Assembly: GCF_000172635.2 (NCBI RefSeq)
Contig: NC_018632.1
Location: forward strand, 3,038,001-3,102,000
Direction: 5' to 3'
DNA: 64,000 nt
DNA from: Alteromonas macleodii ATCC 27126
Lineage (GTDB): Bacteria > Pseudomonadota > Gammaproteobacteria > Enterobacterales > Alteromonadaceae
Part shown: piece after piece, positions 54,333-64,000 of the stretch
Position numbering within the stretch: the first letter of the stretch is position 1
Layout: each line of letters starts with the position of its first letter
The notes under the pieces: model-generated
Told to the model about the DNA's origin: nothing
The model's input: only the letters and a program-made list of their open reading frames with translations
The model's database searches: none
Translations under genes and position numbers: made by a program

Positions 54333-56582
54333 ATGAGTATCAGAACTAGCTTAAAGAAAGTATTACCCCCAATTTCAATCACAGAGCAAGAAGCCTTAGA
54401 TGCAGGCGATGTGTGGATTGAATCTTCTATTTATCAGGGTAAGCCTGACATGCAGGCGCTACGCGATATCCCTCAGGCAAAACTGAGCGCAGAAGAACAA
54501 GCATTCATGGACGGTCCAGTAACCGAGTTGCTGAACATGATCGATGATTTTGAACTAGGCAACGGCAAGCACATTCCTCAGGACGTTTTAGACTTCCTAG
54601 GTAAGAACCGTTTCTTCTCTATGATCATTCCAAAGAAATTTGGTGGTCTTGAGTTCAGCCCGTATGCAAACTCTACAATTGTTGCCACTATCGCAGCGAA
54701 AAGCGGTGCAATTGCAGTAACCGTAATGGTTCCTAACTCATTAGGTCCAGGCGAGCTTCTTATGCACTACGGTACGACCGAGCAACAAGATTACTGGCTA
54801 CCTCGTCTAGCAGACGGTCGCGATATTCCGTGCTTCGCGCTTACCAGCCCTGAAGCAGGTTCTGACGCAGGTGCTATTCCTGACGCGGCTATCGTGACTA
54901 AAGGCGAGTTCAACGGTGAAGAAGTGCTTGGTTTACGTGTAAGCTGGGACAAGCGCTACATTACACTTGCACCAATTGCGACCGTACTAGGTCTTGCGTT
55001 TAAAGTATTCGATCCAGACCAACTACTTGGCGACAAACTAGAGCTTGGCATTACCTGTGCCCTTCTACCTAAGTCTCACCCTGGTGTTGAACTTGGTAAC
55101 CGTCACGACCCAATGGGTGTACGCTTCTACAACGGTACTACTCGTGGTCAAGATGTGTTCATTCCTATGGACTTCATCATTGGTGGCCAAAAGAACATTG
55201 GTCGTGGTTGGCAGATGCTAGTTAGCTGTCTAGGTGCAGGTCGTGGTATTTCACTTCCAGCAATGGGCGTAGCGACTGCACAATCTGCATTTAAAGGCAC
55301 GGTTGAATATTCTTTCGTACGTGAGCAATTCGGTCTTCCAATTGGTCGTTTTGAAGGTATTCAAGAGAAAATGGCTGACATTGCGGGTAAGACTTTCTTA
55401 CTTGAGGCTATGCGTGTTCTTACAACTGAAGGTCTAGGCCTAGGCGTGAAGCCATCAGTAGTCACCGCTATTGCTAAGTATCACATGACTGAACTAGGTC
55501 GTGATGTGATGAACTCTGCTATGGACATCCAGGCAGGTAAAGCGATTCAACGCGGTCCTCAGAATACGTTAGCGGGCGGCTATGCTGCGCTTCCTATTGC
55601 TATTACGGTAGAAGGTGCAAACATTCTTACCCGTAACCTGATGATCTTTGGCCAAGGTGCAATGCGTTGTCACCCTTACCTTAAAGACATGGTTGACCTA
55701 ATCCACAGCAACGAAAGTTCTGCGGATGCAGAGTTCAACAAGGTACTTCGTAAGACTGTTGGCTTCAGCGTTAAAAATGCATTCCGCAGCCTAGGTAAAG
55801 GCTACCTTCCTTTCCTACGCGAGAGCGAGTCTGCTTTACCAGAAGTTCGCAAGTATGAGAAGCGTGTTAACAGCATCTCTGCAAAACTAGCACCACTTGC
55901 TGACTTGTCACTTGCTGTGTTAGGCGGTGACCTGAAGAAAGCTGAGCTTTTATCAGCACGTCTAGGTGACGTAATGAGCTACCTATACGGTGCAATGGCA
56001 GCAATTCGTTTCTACGAGCAGCGCATTGAAGACAGAAAACTTGCACTACCGTATTTCGAATACGCGATGCAGTGGTCTTTACAACAAGCTGATCAGGCAA
56101 TTGTTAACTTTATCAACAATTTCCCGAATACGGCGACACGTGGCTTAATGCGTCTTCTTACGAACACCTACACCAATAGTGTTGCGGGTATTAGCGACGA
56201 CCTAGTGCGTGAGCTTTCTATTGCGTCTATGCAAGATAACAGCGTGAAAGAGCAGCTTACTCACCTTGTTCGCGTTACGCCGGGAGACGGCAATGACATT
56301 AACGAGCAAGCGTTTAAAGCGAAGCACGCGGTAGCGCACCTTCTTGGCAAAGTGCAAAAAGCACTTCGCAAAGAGCCTGTAGTGCCGTTCATTTCTTTTG
56401 AACATGCACTTAACAAGCTTCAAGAAAAAGGCGTAGTAACGGCTGATGAAGCCGCTAAGCTTCACGACTATAACGAAAAGCGCAAGCTAGCAGTTCGTGT
56501 AGACGAATACACGTTCGATATGGAACTTGTTCCAGCGTCTCAAACGCTTAAAGCGATTGATGGCGGTCAAAACGCTGCGTAA
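54333..56582 (+). CDS. fadE: Acyl-CoA dehydrogenase, FadE type
   Basis: 749 aa. Acyl-CoA dehydrogenase N-, middle and C-terminal domains in order: FFSMIIPKKFGGLEFSPYA, CFALTSPEAGSDAGAIPDAA (FAD/substrate block), IGRGWQMLVSCLGAGRGISLPA, FVREQFGLPIGRFEGIQEKMAD, and VEGANILTRNLMIFGQGAMRCHP. A further C-terminal domain of about 280 residues (DUF1974-like) marks the long FadE form. It does the first step of fatty acid beta-oxidation with FAD. Strong codon preference in this gene, unlike the AT-rich glycan genes, suggests high expression. Hairpin terminator at 56613-56637. Confidence 0.94.
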   Translation: MSIRTSLKKVLPPISITEQEALDAGDVWIESSIYQGKPDMQALRDIPQAKLSAEEQAFMDGPVTELLNMIDDFELGNGKHIPQDVLDFLGKNRFFSMIIPKKFGGLEFSPYANSTIVATIAAKSGAIAVTVMVPNSLGPGELLMHYGTTEQQDYWLPRLADGRDIPCFALTSPEAGSDAGAIPDAAIVTKGEFNGEEVLGLRVSWDKRYITLAPIATVLGLAFKVFDPDQLLGDKLELGITCALLPKSHPGVELGNRHDPMGVRFYNGTTRGQDVFIPMDFIIGGQKNIGRGWQMLVSCLGAGRGISLPAMGVATAQSAFKGTVEYSFVREQFGLPIGRFEGIQEKMADIAGKTFLLEAMRVLTTEGLGLGVKPSVVTAIAKYHMTELGRDVMNSAMDIQAGKAIQRGPQNTLAGGYAALPIAITVEGANILTRNLMIFGQGAMRCHPYLKDMVDLIHSNESSADAEFNKVLRKTVGFSVKNAFRSLGKGYLPFLRESESALPEVRKYEKRVNSISAKLAPLADLSLAVLGGDLKKAELLSARLGDVMSYLYGAMAAIRFYEQRIEDRKLALPYFEYAMQWSLQQADQAIVNFINNFPNTATRGLMRLLTNTYTNSVAGISDDLVRELSIASMQDNSVKEQLTHLVRVTPGDGNDINEQAFKAKHAVAHLLGKVQKALRKEPVVPFISFEHALNKLQEKGVVTADEAAKLHDYNEKRKLAVRVDEYTFDMELVPASQTLKAIDGGQNAA

Positions 56583-56612
56583 ACTGTCATAATTGCAGTA
56601 ACTTGATTAACG

Positions 56613-56637
56613 AAGCCCCATCCTTGAGATGGGGCTT
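56613..56637 (+). terminator. Rho-independent terminator of fadE
   Basis: Stem AAGCCCCATC / GATGGGGCTT around loop CTTGA, followed by TTTTAT, 31 bases after the fadE stop. Confidence 0.9.
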
Positions 56638-56725
56638 TTTATTTGCCCGTTAAATTACCTTTCTATTGTTTCGTTCGTACTCTACCCTTAGCTTATCGTG
56701 GTTTTCTTAAACAAGGATTTGTAAA

Positions 56726-57442
56726 GTGAAAACGATGCGCTTTATTGGCATTCAAACCGTTTCAACATTTTTTATTCTCTTTATCTCGTCGCTGCTATTC
56801 AATTCAAACGCCAGTGCCCAGCACGATGATACTAACTTCGTCATTGGAGAACTAACTCATCCTCGAGTAAGTAGCTTCTATAAACCCCTAATAGCACGTG
56901 CGTACCAAGATATCGGCATTGAGGTTACATTCGAAAAAGTGGGTGGGGAAAGAGGCTTACGGCTGTTGAATGAAGGAATGACAGATGCAGATATTATTCG
57001 CTATGACGTAGTGTCTCAGCCTGACAATAACATTGTAATAGTTCCTCCAGCACTGTCTCATGGCGCATCATTTCTATTGTGTATACGAGGAGCTGAGTGC
57101 AATAAAAGCATAATTCAACAACCAGATAAGGCAATAGCCGTTACTACCCGATTTTTCTTCAATATGCACGCCAAACCTGGCGAGTTAAATGCCAACATCT
57201 TTGAATTTGATGACTTTCACCACGTCATAAATTTACTGCTCAACGGGCGATTTGACTACGCTATTTTACCGAGTGACTATTCTGAAGAAGCCATTTTCGA
57301 ACAATCTGGAATTGAGTATATACCTCTAGTGGAACACGAATTGGTACACGTTATTCATAAGAAACATAGCCATTTAATTGACCAACTTTCTGCAGCAATC
57401 ACCAAGCAGCTTCAATTGCTCAAAACCGCGGAGAGTGAATAA
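56726..57442 (+). CDS. Periplasmic solute-binding protein, family 3-like
   Basis: 238 aa from a GTG with AGGA about nine bases upstream; a signal peptide ends SNASA (about residue 31). The pattern FVIGELTHPRVSSFYKPLIARAYQDIGIEV, with ERGLRLLNEGMTDADI, is that of SBP_bac_3-like proteins seen without transporter genes in Alteromonadales. It probably binds a small ligand in the periplasm. No permease or ATPase lies nearby, so it may act as a sensor or be orphan. The hairpin at 57449-57473 closes the gene. Confidence 0.75.
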   Translation: MKTMRFIGIQTVSTFFILFISSLLFNSNASAQHDDTNFVIGELTHPRVSSFYKPLIARAYQDIGIEVTFEKVGGERGLRLLNEGMTDADIIRYDVVSQPDNNIVIVPPALSHGASFLLCIRGAECNKSIIQQPDKAIAVTTRFFFNMHAKPGELNANIFEFDDFHHVINLLLNGRFDYAILPSDYSEEAIFEQSGIEYIPLVEHELVHVIHKKHSHLIDQLSAAITKQLQLLKTAESE

Positions 57443-57448
57443 ATAAAA

Positions 57449-57473
57449 AACGCCCGCATCAATTGCGGGCGTT
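57449..57473. terminator. Hairpin terminator between binding protein and TonB receptor genes
   Basis: Stem AACGCCCGCA / TGCGGGCGTT around loop TCAAT, with an A run to the left that would be a T run for the minus-strand receptor gene. Works best for the receptor side. Confidence 0.8.
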
Positions 57474-57515
57474 AATTGAACAATAACTAGTACCTTCGCA
57501 CTAGATATTTGCTCG

Positions 57516-60026
57516 TTAGTCGAACATATATTTAAGCGACAGCACTGTAGTACGGCCGTTCAATGGACGTGCTCTGATGTAGCTACCAACTTCTGCTGAA
57601 CCTTCTTCTGACTCAGTGATGATAAATTCATCAGTGGCGTTATTCACATTAAGCGACACAGAAAATTGGTCGTTCACCCAATAAGTGGCAAACAAGTTTA
57701 CAAGGTTATAACCCTCTTGTTTAAGGTCGTTATTGTCCTGAACATAGTACTCTGTCGAGCCTTGTAGTGAGGCACCAACAGACCATGTATCAGTAACGTA
57801 CTCAGGTGTAATAGTCCAAATCCAATCTGCTTGGCGGCGTGGAGTATTTCCTTCAAGTGCAGGGTTGTTTACATCTTTACTGATTTCAGCGTCTGTCCAC
57901 GTTAAGTTACCGGATAGCACGAAATTATCAGTTGCTGTCCAGCGGCCTTCAAGCTCTAAACCTGTTGCTTCATATTCGCGCATAAAGGTTAAACCACTGG
58001 TTACCTCTGCTTGCGTATCTTCAGTAACAGTATCAAACAAGGTTGCGTTAACCATGAGGTCTTTCGTACCGTATTTGTAACCTACCTCGAATTGCTTCGT
58101 TGTATCGTAACCCGATGTTGTGCTTGTTAAGCTGCCGTCTGTATTCAATGTACCGCCAATCTGCAGTAAACGATCGGCAATAGCACGGCCACCTTTTGAG
58201 TAACGGGCAAAAAATGTCTGACTGGCGCTTAGCAGGTACGAACCACCGATTGAATAAGACGTATTATTCGCACTGTAATCAACAATTTGAGAAGACGCAC
58301 CGGCGCGATTTAAGTTGATAACACCACCGCTAATGAAGCCGCTGTTGATTGCTGAAGCATCTTCAATTTGCTCAATAGTTCCGTTACCGTTTAGGTCGAA
58401 GTCAGCATTTCCGCCGCAACATGAGCTGATGAGTTCACCTGAAGCTTCGGTCGTGTCATGACGTACCGATGCATCAATAAGAATGTTATCTGACAATTCA
58501 AAACCAACGTTCATGTACGGCGCTTTTGTTACATAGTTTAAGTCCCACTCCCACGAAAGGAAGCTTGGTGACAATAAACCGTTTGAAACAAGTTCCACGC
58601 CATCGCCATCTGTAATTGTTAGAAGCTGTGAATTGTCACCGTCTAGAGTTTGTATAAATGTCTGCCAGCTTGACCAGCTTGTGGCGATGTCCTGGTTTGA
58701 GTAGTAATAACCTACTGTGAGGTCGATACCGTTATCAAATTCTTTACGCAAGCTGAAATCGTTGATCATGTTACCCAGATCGTTGATTCGAGTGTCGAAC
58801 TGAAGGTTTGTAAATGCTTGTCCTGTGTACACTTCACCAGCGCCAGGTCCGTTCGCGAGTACAACACTTGTGCTGTCGCAATTCAGCGCATTTCCGTCAC
58901 CGTCAGTAGCGCCGGCACAAAGTGCAGAAGCGAAATTCGATACATCGCCAGGGCCCGCTGGAAATCCATCAGTAAATGGAGCAATAAAACCACCTGAGAT
59001 ATCTGAAATACGGAACTTGTTTAATAAGAACAAGTTTTCAGCCACTTCGAGGTCAACTTCAACGCCAAATGAGTTTACTTTTGATTCGATACCATCGCGG
59101 ACGTCGCGATTCTCTGGGTTACCATAGCTGTCAAAAGTAGAAATGTTTGTGTTGTAAGCTGAGTTTAATGCCTGTGAGCTGGCATCGTAACCAGGTACCG
59201 GGCCATATTCACCATCGCCTTTCACCAATACCGGAGAAGGAAGGTATGTTGATACTTTGTCATCAAGGTTTTTATAGAAGAAACGGATGTGACCGTTATC
59301 TAGCATCTTAGTGATATTGAACTTAACCTGACCGCCTTGGTCGCCATTGTATCCCGTTTCTCGCGGGCCCTCTCCACCACGGGCAAAGCCAGCAATGTGG
59401 TAGTAAAGGTCGTCGCTAATTTCACCGCCATAGCGAAAATCTAAACGAAACTCTTCGTAATCGACGCCAAATGACGTTCCAATGGCACCGCCACCTACTT
59501 CGCCCGTGTTACTGATCAAGTTAATAACACCGCCTGGCGAGTTACTTGCGAATGTTGACGCTGAACCACCGCGTACTGCTTCCACATTCGCTACTGACCA
59601 GTCGTAGCGTAAAAAGTTATCGGCATTGCCAAAGTTAATATCACCATATTCTAAAACAGGTAAACCGTCTTCATGGATTTGCAAGAATTTAGAACCACCC
59701 GTCGCAAGTGGAATACCGCGAATAGTAATATTTGCGTTACCGCCACCGCCTGAAGACTCGGCACGAATACCGGGTAACGCGCGAAATACCTCAGCGGTAG
59801 AACGAGGAGCTAGTTTAAGAATATCGTCTTCATCGAATGCACTTACAGAAACACTAGCTTCTTGCATCGTTGCACCACCCGGTGCAGCGGTAACCACAAT
59901 CTGTTCGAATTTTTCTTTCGACTTTGCGTCAGCATCAGCTGTTGATGATTCCTGCGCGATAACCGAGCCCGAAAAAGCGGCGCAAATCGCTAGGGTCAAA
60001 GCGTTGAGTGTGTGATTTTTGTTCAT
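57516..60026 (-). CDS. TonB-dependent outer-membrane receptor
   Basis: 836 aa. Signal peptide ends SVIAQ (about residue 25). A TonB-box-like KFEQIVVTAA precedes the plug domain (RSTAEVFRALPGIRAES, NITIRGIPL, VEAVRGGSASTFASNSPGGVINLIS). The barrel ends with LSLKYMFD and a terminal aromatic motif. One extracellular loop holds DLNGNGTIEQIE, a canonical EF-hand-like calcium loop. Cysteine pairs (SSCCGG; ALCAGATDGDGNALNCDS) could staple loops. The ligand is unknown; a LacI-type palindrome upstream hints at a sugar or oligosaccharide. Confidence 0.93.
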   Translation of the reverse strand: MNKNHTLNALTLAICAAFSGSVIAQESSTADADAKSKEKFEQIVVTAAPGGATMQEASVSVSAFDEDDILKLAPRSTAEVFRALPGIRAESSGGGGNANITIRGIPLATGGSKFLQIHEDGLPVLEYGDINFGNADNFLRYDWSVANVEAVRGGSASTFASNSPGGVINLISNTGEVGGGAIGTSFGVDYEEFRLDFRYGGEISDDLYYHIAGFARGGEGPRETGYNGDQGGQVKFNITKMLDNGHIRFFYKNLDDKVSTYLPSPVLVKGDGEYGPVPGYDASSQALNSAYNTNISTFDSYGNPENRDVRDGIESKVNSFGVEVDLEVAENLFLLNKFRISDISGGFIAPFTDGFPAGPGDVSNFASALCAGATDGDGNALNCDSTSVVLANGPGAGEVYTGQAFTNLQFDTRINDLGNMINDFSLRKEFDNGIDLTVGYYYSNQDIATSWSSWQTFIQTLDGDNSQLLTITDGDGVELVSNGLLSPSFLSWEWDLNYVTKAPYMNVGFELSDNILIDASVRHDTTEASGELISSCCGGNADFDLNGNGTIEQIEDASAINSGFISGGVINLNRAGASSQIVDYSANNTSYSIGGSYLLSASQTFFARYSKGGRAIADRLLQIGGTLNTDGSLTSTTSGYDTTKQFEVGYKYGTKDLMVNATLFDTVTEDTQAEVTSGLTFMREYEATGLELEGRWTATDNFVLSGNLTWTDAEISKDVNNPALEGNTPRRQADWIWTITPEYVTDTWSVGASLQGSTEYYVQDNNDLKQEGYNLVNLFATYWVNDQFSVSLNVNNATDEFIITESEEGSAEVGSYIRARPLNGRTTVLSLKYMFD

Positions 60027-60503
60027 TTTTTCTCCGACAATGTGTTGAATTTGTTAAATCCAAGGTAGCCTCTGTCCCTTTAACGTAGGGAGGCGGTAGC
60101 ACAATTTAAACTTAATCGATTAAGAATTTATAACAAAGGAACAACATTGTAAACATCCTGTGAAAAGTTTTTACTCTTGCGCAGCGCCTTATTTAACTTT
60201 TGTATACTTATGTTTTAGCTATATTTAGCGGTTCACATCGCTGATAAGAAATAAAAAGCAATATCGATTAAGAACACTACACTTTCAGGTATTTAGAACG
60301 AACTGTGAAAAACATAGATAGACTAAAAGCGGGTTGCTTTAGTCGAATTTTAAAATGCCCCCGTCATATGCATTATATTTAGCCTATACTACAATCATTT
60401 AGTGCACTTAAGTTTGTACGCTTCCCGCTACTCTGTACGACTAAATTTGCTTTTGAAGTAATGCATTAAATTTGAATCACAATGTAATTAAGGCTTTATC
60501 CGG
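60027..60503. other. Divergent intergenic region between TonB receptor and GGDEF-EAL genes
   Basis: 477 bases without a credible ORF. It contains the palindrome at 60111-60124 and a partial copy ATCGATTAAG near 60264. No tRNA or hairpin terminator seen. Confidence 0.45.
60111..60124. promoter_or_regulatory. Palindromic operator-like site upstream of TonB receptor
   Basis: CTTAATCGATTAAG is a perfect 14-bp palindrome with a central CG, the form of LacI/GalR-family operators, 85 bases upstream of the receptor ATG. No LacI-type gene lies in the window. Confidence 0.45.
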
Positions 60504-62522
60504 TTGAACACGTATCAAGAATCGATATCACAAACTGAAATAGAACGAGACACAACCGACATGCTAATTGGCAATAGCTTTGTCGGCTTCTTGATGACGA
60601 TATTTGCCTTTTCTGGCCTGGTATTTTTCTTTGAAAGCGACTCCCCTTCAACATTTGCAAATAAACTACAGATTTGGGGAGTAATGGTGTGCGTCTCACT
60701 TCTGAGGCTAATTGATGCATTATATTGGCGCACTAATTTGGCAGGAAAAGCTTATAACCCGCGCCCTGCTTTGATTCGGTTTTCGACCGGTCTCTATGTT
60801 ACGGGTTGTATTTGGGCGCTTTATTCAGTGCTTTTCTATTCATCCATGACAACTGTCGAACTAGCAGCGACTATGGTTGTACTCGCCGCTATGTCCGGAG
60901 GAGCTGGAACCGTCCTGTCTCCGAACATAAAACTCGTCGGATTCTACTCTACTGCTCTTCTTGTACCTATGTCGTTATGTGCGTTAATAGATGCTAGCGG
61001 GAAATTTTTTATTTTAGGTGTGCTTGGCTTGGTTTTCTGGTTTGGTATTTTCGCCAGTGCTTTTCGCTACCATCGCTTTTTCATCAGTACATTACACCTT
61101 AAAGCTAAGAATAATAGTTTGATGGAACAGATGCGTATTGAGCGTAGTGAAACAGTTAAAGTAAACAAACTACTCATAGCTTCAAACGAAAAGCTCGATG
61201 CATCTAACGCCAACCTTGAAGCGGAAGTGGAAAGAAGAACGGCGGATTTATATCGGTTGTCCAACAGAGATCCACTGACAAATTTGCTTAATCGCAATGG
61301 CTTTCTCAAGCATCTCAACAATTTGATAGACACCACACGTGCGCTTGATAACTCGCTCGCCCTTCTATTTATCGACTTAGACGGATTCAAGCAAGTTAAC
61401 GACAGTTTAGGACATAAAGTCGGCGATATTGTCCTTGCCGAAATTGCCAACAGACTTCGTAACTATACAGAAGAAAATCACCTGGGAAGATGGGGAGGAG
61501 ACGAATTCGTCGCCGTAATTCCTTATGCTAATGTTGATACCGCAAAGGCCGTAGCACACGCTATGCGCAGTGGCGTCACTATTCCCATTATTGCGAACGA
61601 CAATCAGGTAACGTTAGACGCCACTATCGGCATCGCTATGTTCCCCGTCCATGGCGACAGCGCTGTTGATTTAATTCAACAGGCCGACCTGACTATGTAT
61701 GATCAAAAGCGTAAGCAAAGAGGCTCTATTGGCGTATTTAATGAAACGTTGCACAACGAAATAAAGCGAGAGCAGCGCCTTTGTGAACGCTTAAGATTAG
61801 CCATTGAAAATAGTGAGTTTACTGTTTTTTATCAACCTATCATTGACGTCACGACAAACTCCTTGTCGTCAGTAGAAGCGCTTTTACGGTGGAACTGCGA
61901 CGGAGAAAACATCTCTCCTGCGGTATTTATCCCCCTTGCAGAGCGCAGCGGGCTAATGCCAGAAATAGGTGCGTGGGTATTAAATAGAGCGCTTATCGAC
62001 CTTTCACATTGGCAGTTCAAACCCGGTCTCGCAATGTCGATAAATGTATCAGTCGCGCAGCTGCTCGATGACAGCTTCTTTAAAGTTTTAGACAATGCCC
62101 TCAGCACAACTAAAATTTCACCAGAACGTCTCTATCTAGAAATAACTGAAAGCGTATTCGCTATTGATAAAGATCTAGTGACTAAACGAGTGAGCGAACT
62201 CGTAGCCCGCGATGTCAAAATATCAATTGATGACTTTGGTACAGGTTATTCATCTTTAAACCGTCTTCAATCTATGCCATTCAATTTTATTAAAATTGAC
62301 CGCTCTTTTATACAGAATAGCTCTGAAGAGAGTGATACCATAATAAGAGCGACACTTTTAATGGCTAAAGAGTTTGGCTGTAAAACCATTGCAGAGGGCA
62401 TCGAAACTGAGCAGCAAAGGCAACACTTGTCCCAGCTTGGAACCGACTATTTGCAAGGCTTTTACTTCGCTAGACCAATGAACGCCAACGACCTTATTTC
62501 TTGGTATAACGAAAACTACTAA
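60504..62522 (+). CDS. Membrane-bound diguanylate cyclase/phosphodiesterase (GGDEF-EAL)
   Basis: 672 aa from a TTG at 60504 (AAGG ten bases upstream); an ATG at residue 20 is an alternative. Residues 20-200 hold about six membrane helices, then a short coiled coil (200-250). The GGDEF domain has [12 protein letters not shown] and an intact GGDEF at 331-335; the residues where an RxxD inhibitory site would sit read EENH, so product inhibition is probably absent. The EAL domain has the intact VEALLRW at 457-463 and [13 protein letters not shown] later. Both activities may be real. tdk follows after 5 bases. Confidence 0.93.
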   Translation: MNTYQESISQTEIERDTTDMLIGNSFVGFLMTIFAFSGLVFFFESDSPSTFANKLQIWGVMVCVSLLRLIDALYWRTNLAGKAYNPRPALIRFSTGLYVTGCIWALYSVLFYSSMTTVELAATMVVLAAMSGGAGTVLSPNIKLVGFYSTALLVPMSLCALIDASGKFFILGVLGLVFWFGIFASAFRYHRFFISTLHLKAKNNSLMEQMRIERSETVKVNKLLIASNEKLDASNANLEAEVERRTADLYRLSNRDPLTNLLNRNGFLKHLNNLIDTTRALDNSLALLFIDLDGFKQVNDSLGHKVGDIVLAEIANRLRNYTEENHLGRWGGDEFVAVIPYANVDTAKAVAHAMRSGVTIPIIANDNQVTLDATIGIAMFPVHGDSAVDLIQQADLTMYDQKRKQRGSIGVFNETLHNEIKREQRLCERLRLAIENSEFTVFYQPIIDVTTNSLSSVEALLRWNCDGENISPAVFIPLAERSGLMPEIGAWVLNRALIDLSHWQFKPGLAMSINVSVAQLLDDSFFKVLDNALSTTKISPERLYLEITESVFAIDKDLVTKRVSELVARDVKISIDDFGTGYSSLNRLQSMPFNFIKIDRSFIQNSSEESDTIIRATLLMAKEFGCKTIAEGIETEQQRQHLSQLGTDYLQGFYFARPMNANDLISWYNENY

Positions 62523-62527
62523 TAACC

Positions 62528-63106
62528 ATGGCTCAACTTTATTTTTATTACTCTGCAATGAACGCAGGGAAGTCTACATCACTCCTCCAATCAGCTTATA
62601 ACTACCGTGAACGCGGTATGCATTCCGTGATTTATACCGCAGCGCTAGATGATCGGTACGGCGTTGGGAAAGTCACTTCTCGTATCGGCTTACAAGCAGA
62701 TGCCAAGCTATACGCAAAAGGCGATGATTTGTTTGCCTCAATAAGCAAAGACTGCGAAGCGTTAAAGCCCGACTGCATTTTTATTGACGAAGCACAGTTC
62801 TTAACAAAGGCACAAGTAAAGCAGCTAGTGGACGTAGTTGATGAACTTGATGTGCCGGTACTAGCCTACGGCCTGCGTACCGACTTTTTAGGTGAAACCT
62901 TTGAAGGCAGTCACTATTTGTTGGCTTGGGCAGATAAACTATCTGAACTAAAAACCGTTTGCCATTGCGGCAAAAAAGCAAGTTTCGTGGTGCGTTTAGA
63001 CGAAAATGGCAATGCAGTAAAAAATGGTGATCAAGTACAAATTGGCGGCAACGACACCTATGAATCAATGTGTCGCAAGCACTTTAAAGAACTCGTTTGG
63101 GACTAA
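62528..63106 (+). CDS. tdk: Thymidine kinase
   Basis: 192 aa, normal for type II TK. P-loop SAMNAGKST at residues 9-17, Walker B FIDEAQFL near 86-93, and a zinc site from CHCG and [18 protein letters not shown] is the substrate lasso region. Phosphorylates thymidine in the cytoplasm for DNA synthesis. It starts 5 bases after the GGDEF-EAL stop and is probably co-transcribed. Confidence 0.97.
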   Translation: MAQLYFYYSAMNAGKSTSLLQSAYNYRERGMHSVIYTAALDDRYGVGKVTSRIGLQADAKLYAKGDDLFASISKDCEALKPDCIFIDEAQFLTKAQVKQLVDVVDELDVPVLAYGLRTDFLGETFEGSHYLLAWADKLSELKTVCHCGKKASFVVRLDENGNAVKNGDQVQIGGNDTYESMCRKHFKELVWD

Positions 63107-63457
63107 ATCCAAACGTCGAGTAACCTAACTAAAATAAGCGGTCACTGAACCTCATATCTGTTGCGGGCTATAGCATTTATTGTCCGCTTCTCATTCTCTA
63201 AAAAATTTGCCACTCCCCCTTCTGCTCTTTGCCAGATTTCAATCGGCGTTATCCAAACTTTCTCGGTACTATCTAGAGGTAGTAAGAAAAAGCATTAAGC
63301 ATTCTTGCTAGCCAAGAATAACCGTTTATGACCTGTATTTAAAAACACTTTTCTTAAACAATTAAGAAAACACTTGCGTATGAGTAAAACAACTACTATT
63401 GTTAAAACGTTGTAAATAATAAAACCTTTGTTTAACACACTCAGCAAGGTATGACTC
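63107..63457. other. Intergenic region before the last TonB receptor
   Basis: 351 bases, AT-rich on the right, with no ORF or terminator I can support. The promoter of the downstream receptor should be here; an AAGG ribosome site lies 10 bases before 63458. Confidence 0.4.
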
Positions 63458-64000
63458 ATGAAGCACACCAGTACGTTTAAACCTGCGTTAATCGCTATTT
63501 CAATTACCGCCGCCCTTAACAGCGGTTCAGTAGTAGCACAAGACACACCAGACGACGAACAAGTAGAAATTATTCAAGTTTCGGGTATTCGAGGCTCTTT
63601 GATGCGCGCCCAAGCGGTGAAAATGGACAACGATTCCATTGTTGAGGCCATTTCCGCAGAAGACATCGGTAAGCTTCCAGACTCTTCAATCGCAGAATCA
63701 CTTGCCCGCTTGCCAGGCCTATCAGGTGAGCGCGTAGGCGGACGAACGTCGGGTATTTCGGTACGTGGCTTCAAAGAAGACTTTACCGGCACCTCACTGA
63801 ACGGACGAGAACTTATTGGTATTGGCGACAACCGTGGCGTAGAGTACGACTTATACCCTGCTGAAATCATGACAGGCGCCACTATTTACAAAACCTCTGA
63901 CGCGTCGCTTATTGTCCAAGGTATTGGCGGTACAGTAGACTTGCAAACAGTACGCCCTCTAGCAGCCCAGGAAACCCTTACCGTCACTGGGGTCTACGAA
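63458..64000 (+). CDS. TonB-dependent receptor, N-terminal part (cut by window edge)
   Basis: 181 codons from the ATG at 63458 to the edge, all open. Signal peptide ends SVVAQ; then VEIIQVSGIRGSLMRAQ (TonB box and start of plug), IVEAISAEDIGKLPDSSIAESLARLPG and ISVRGFKEDFTGTSLNGREL, with YPAEIMTGATIYKTSDA. This is the plug of the large receptors typical of marine and Xanthomonas/Caulobacter-type polysaccharide utilisation. Ligand unknown; the barrel lies outside the window. Confidence 0.92.
   Translation, partial: MKHTSTFKPALIAISITAALNSGSVVAQDTPDDEQVEIIQVSGIRGSLMRAQAVKMDNDSIVEAISAEDIGKLPDSSIAESLARLPGLSGERVGGRTSGISVRGFKEDFTGTSLNGRELIGIGDNRGVEYDLYPAEIMTGATIYKTSDASLIVQGIGGTVDLQTVRPLAAQETLTVTGVYE

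Noticed and set aside
1..64000. CRISPR arrays, tRNA/rRNA genes, prophage or complete insertion sequences
   Set aside because: No spaced identical repeats, cloverleaf sequences, phage structural genes or transposases were recognised; a systematic search was not possible.

Overview
The window looks like chromosome of a marine gammaproteobacterium of the Alteromonadaceae (Alteromonas-like). This rests on the gene content (glnE, tdk, a FadE-type acyl-CoA dehydrogenase, a DUF3081 protein, two large TonB-dependent receptors), the moderate GC content, and the PEP-CTERM tail beginning V-S-A-P-S-T. No search was run; all family names come from motifs read in the translations.

Roughly 70% of the window (1 to about 46.3 kb) is an exosortase A (XrtA)/PEP-CTERM and exopolysaccharide locus. 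From the left: (i) a four-gene minus-strand cassette (1-2433) with a Tat-exported protein, a PqqD-like protein, an HPr-kinase-like protein and a nucleotidyltransferase; (ii) a p-cresol-methylhydroxylase-like flavoprotein, a secreted trypsin-like protease and the exosortase-associated acyltransferase; (iii) a PEP-CTERM substrate protein, the TPR lipoprotein PrsT and a glycosyltransferase; (iv) GNAT/FemAB proteins and a frameshifted beta-helix protein; (v) wecB followed by a decayed wecC; (vi) a short plus-strand operon (deacetylase, glycosyltransferase, sulfotransferase); (vii) a minus-strand run of tightly packed genes from 40.1 down to 19.7 kb. That run goes from the priming glycosylphosphotransferase, deacetylase and exosortase through glycosyltransferases, two asparagine-synthase-type amidotransferases, ligase, flippase, pyruvyltransferase and FrhB-like protein to an O-acyltransferase; (viii) a divergent plus-strand operon (40.3-45.1 kb) for polysaccharide export: outer-membrane lipoprotein, chain-length protein, tyrosine autokinase and outer-membrane protein; (ix) the XrtA-associated ATPase, broken by a one-base frameshift inside its Walker A motif.

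From 46.5 kb onward the content is ordinary chromosome: GIY-YIG protein, DUF350 membrane protein, glnE, TcpQ-like protein, LpxL-like acyltransferase, DUF3081 protein, an outer-membrane barrel, fadE, a periplasmic binding protein, a TonB receptor, a GGDEF-EAL protein, tdk, and the start of a second TonB receptor that runs off the right edge.

How the parts fit: the export and glycosyltransferase genes would build and secrete a polysaccharide, while XrtA processes PEP-CTERM proteins such as the one at 6.3-7.3 kb. Strong sigma-54 (-24/-12) promoter matches lie just upstream of both the PEP-CTERM gene and the Tat-protein/HPr-kinase cassette, suggesting both are switched on together. The least understood part, and my main candidate for a new system, is that cassette: its PqqD-like + HPr-kinase-like + nucleotidyltransferase trio parallels lasso-peptide tailoring enzymes but sits next to a folded-size Tat-exported protein.
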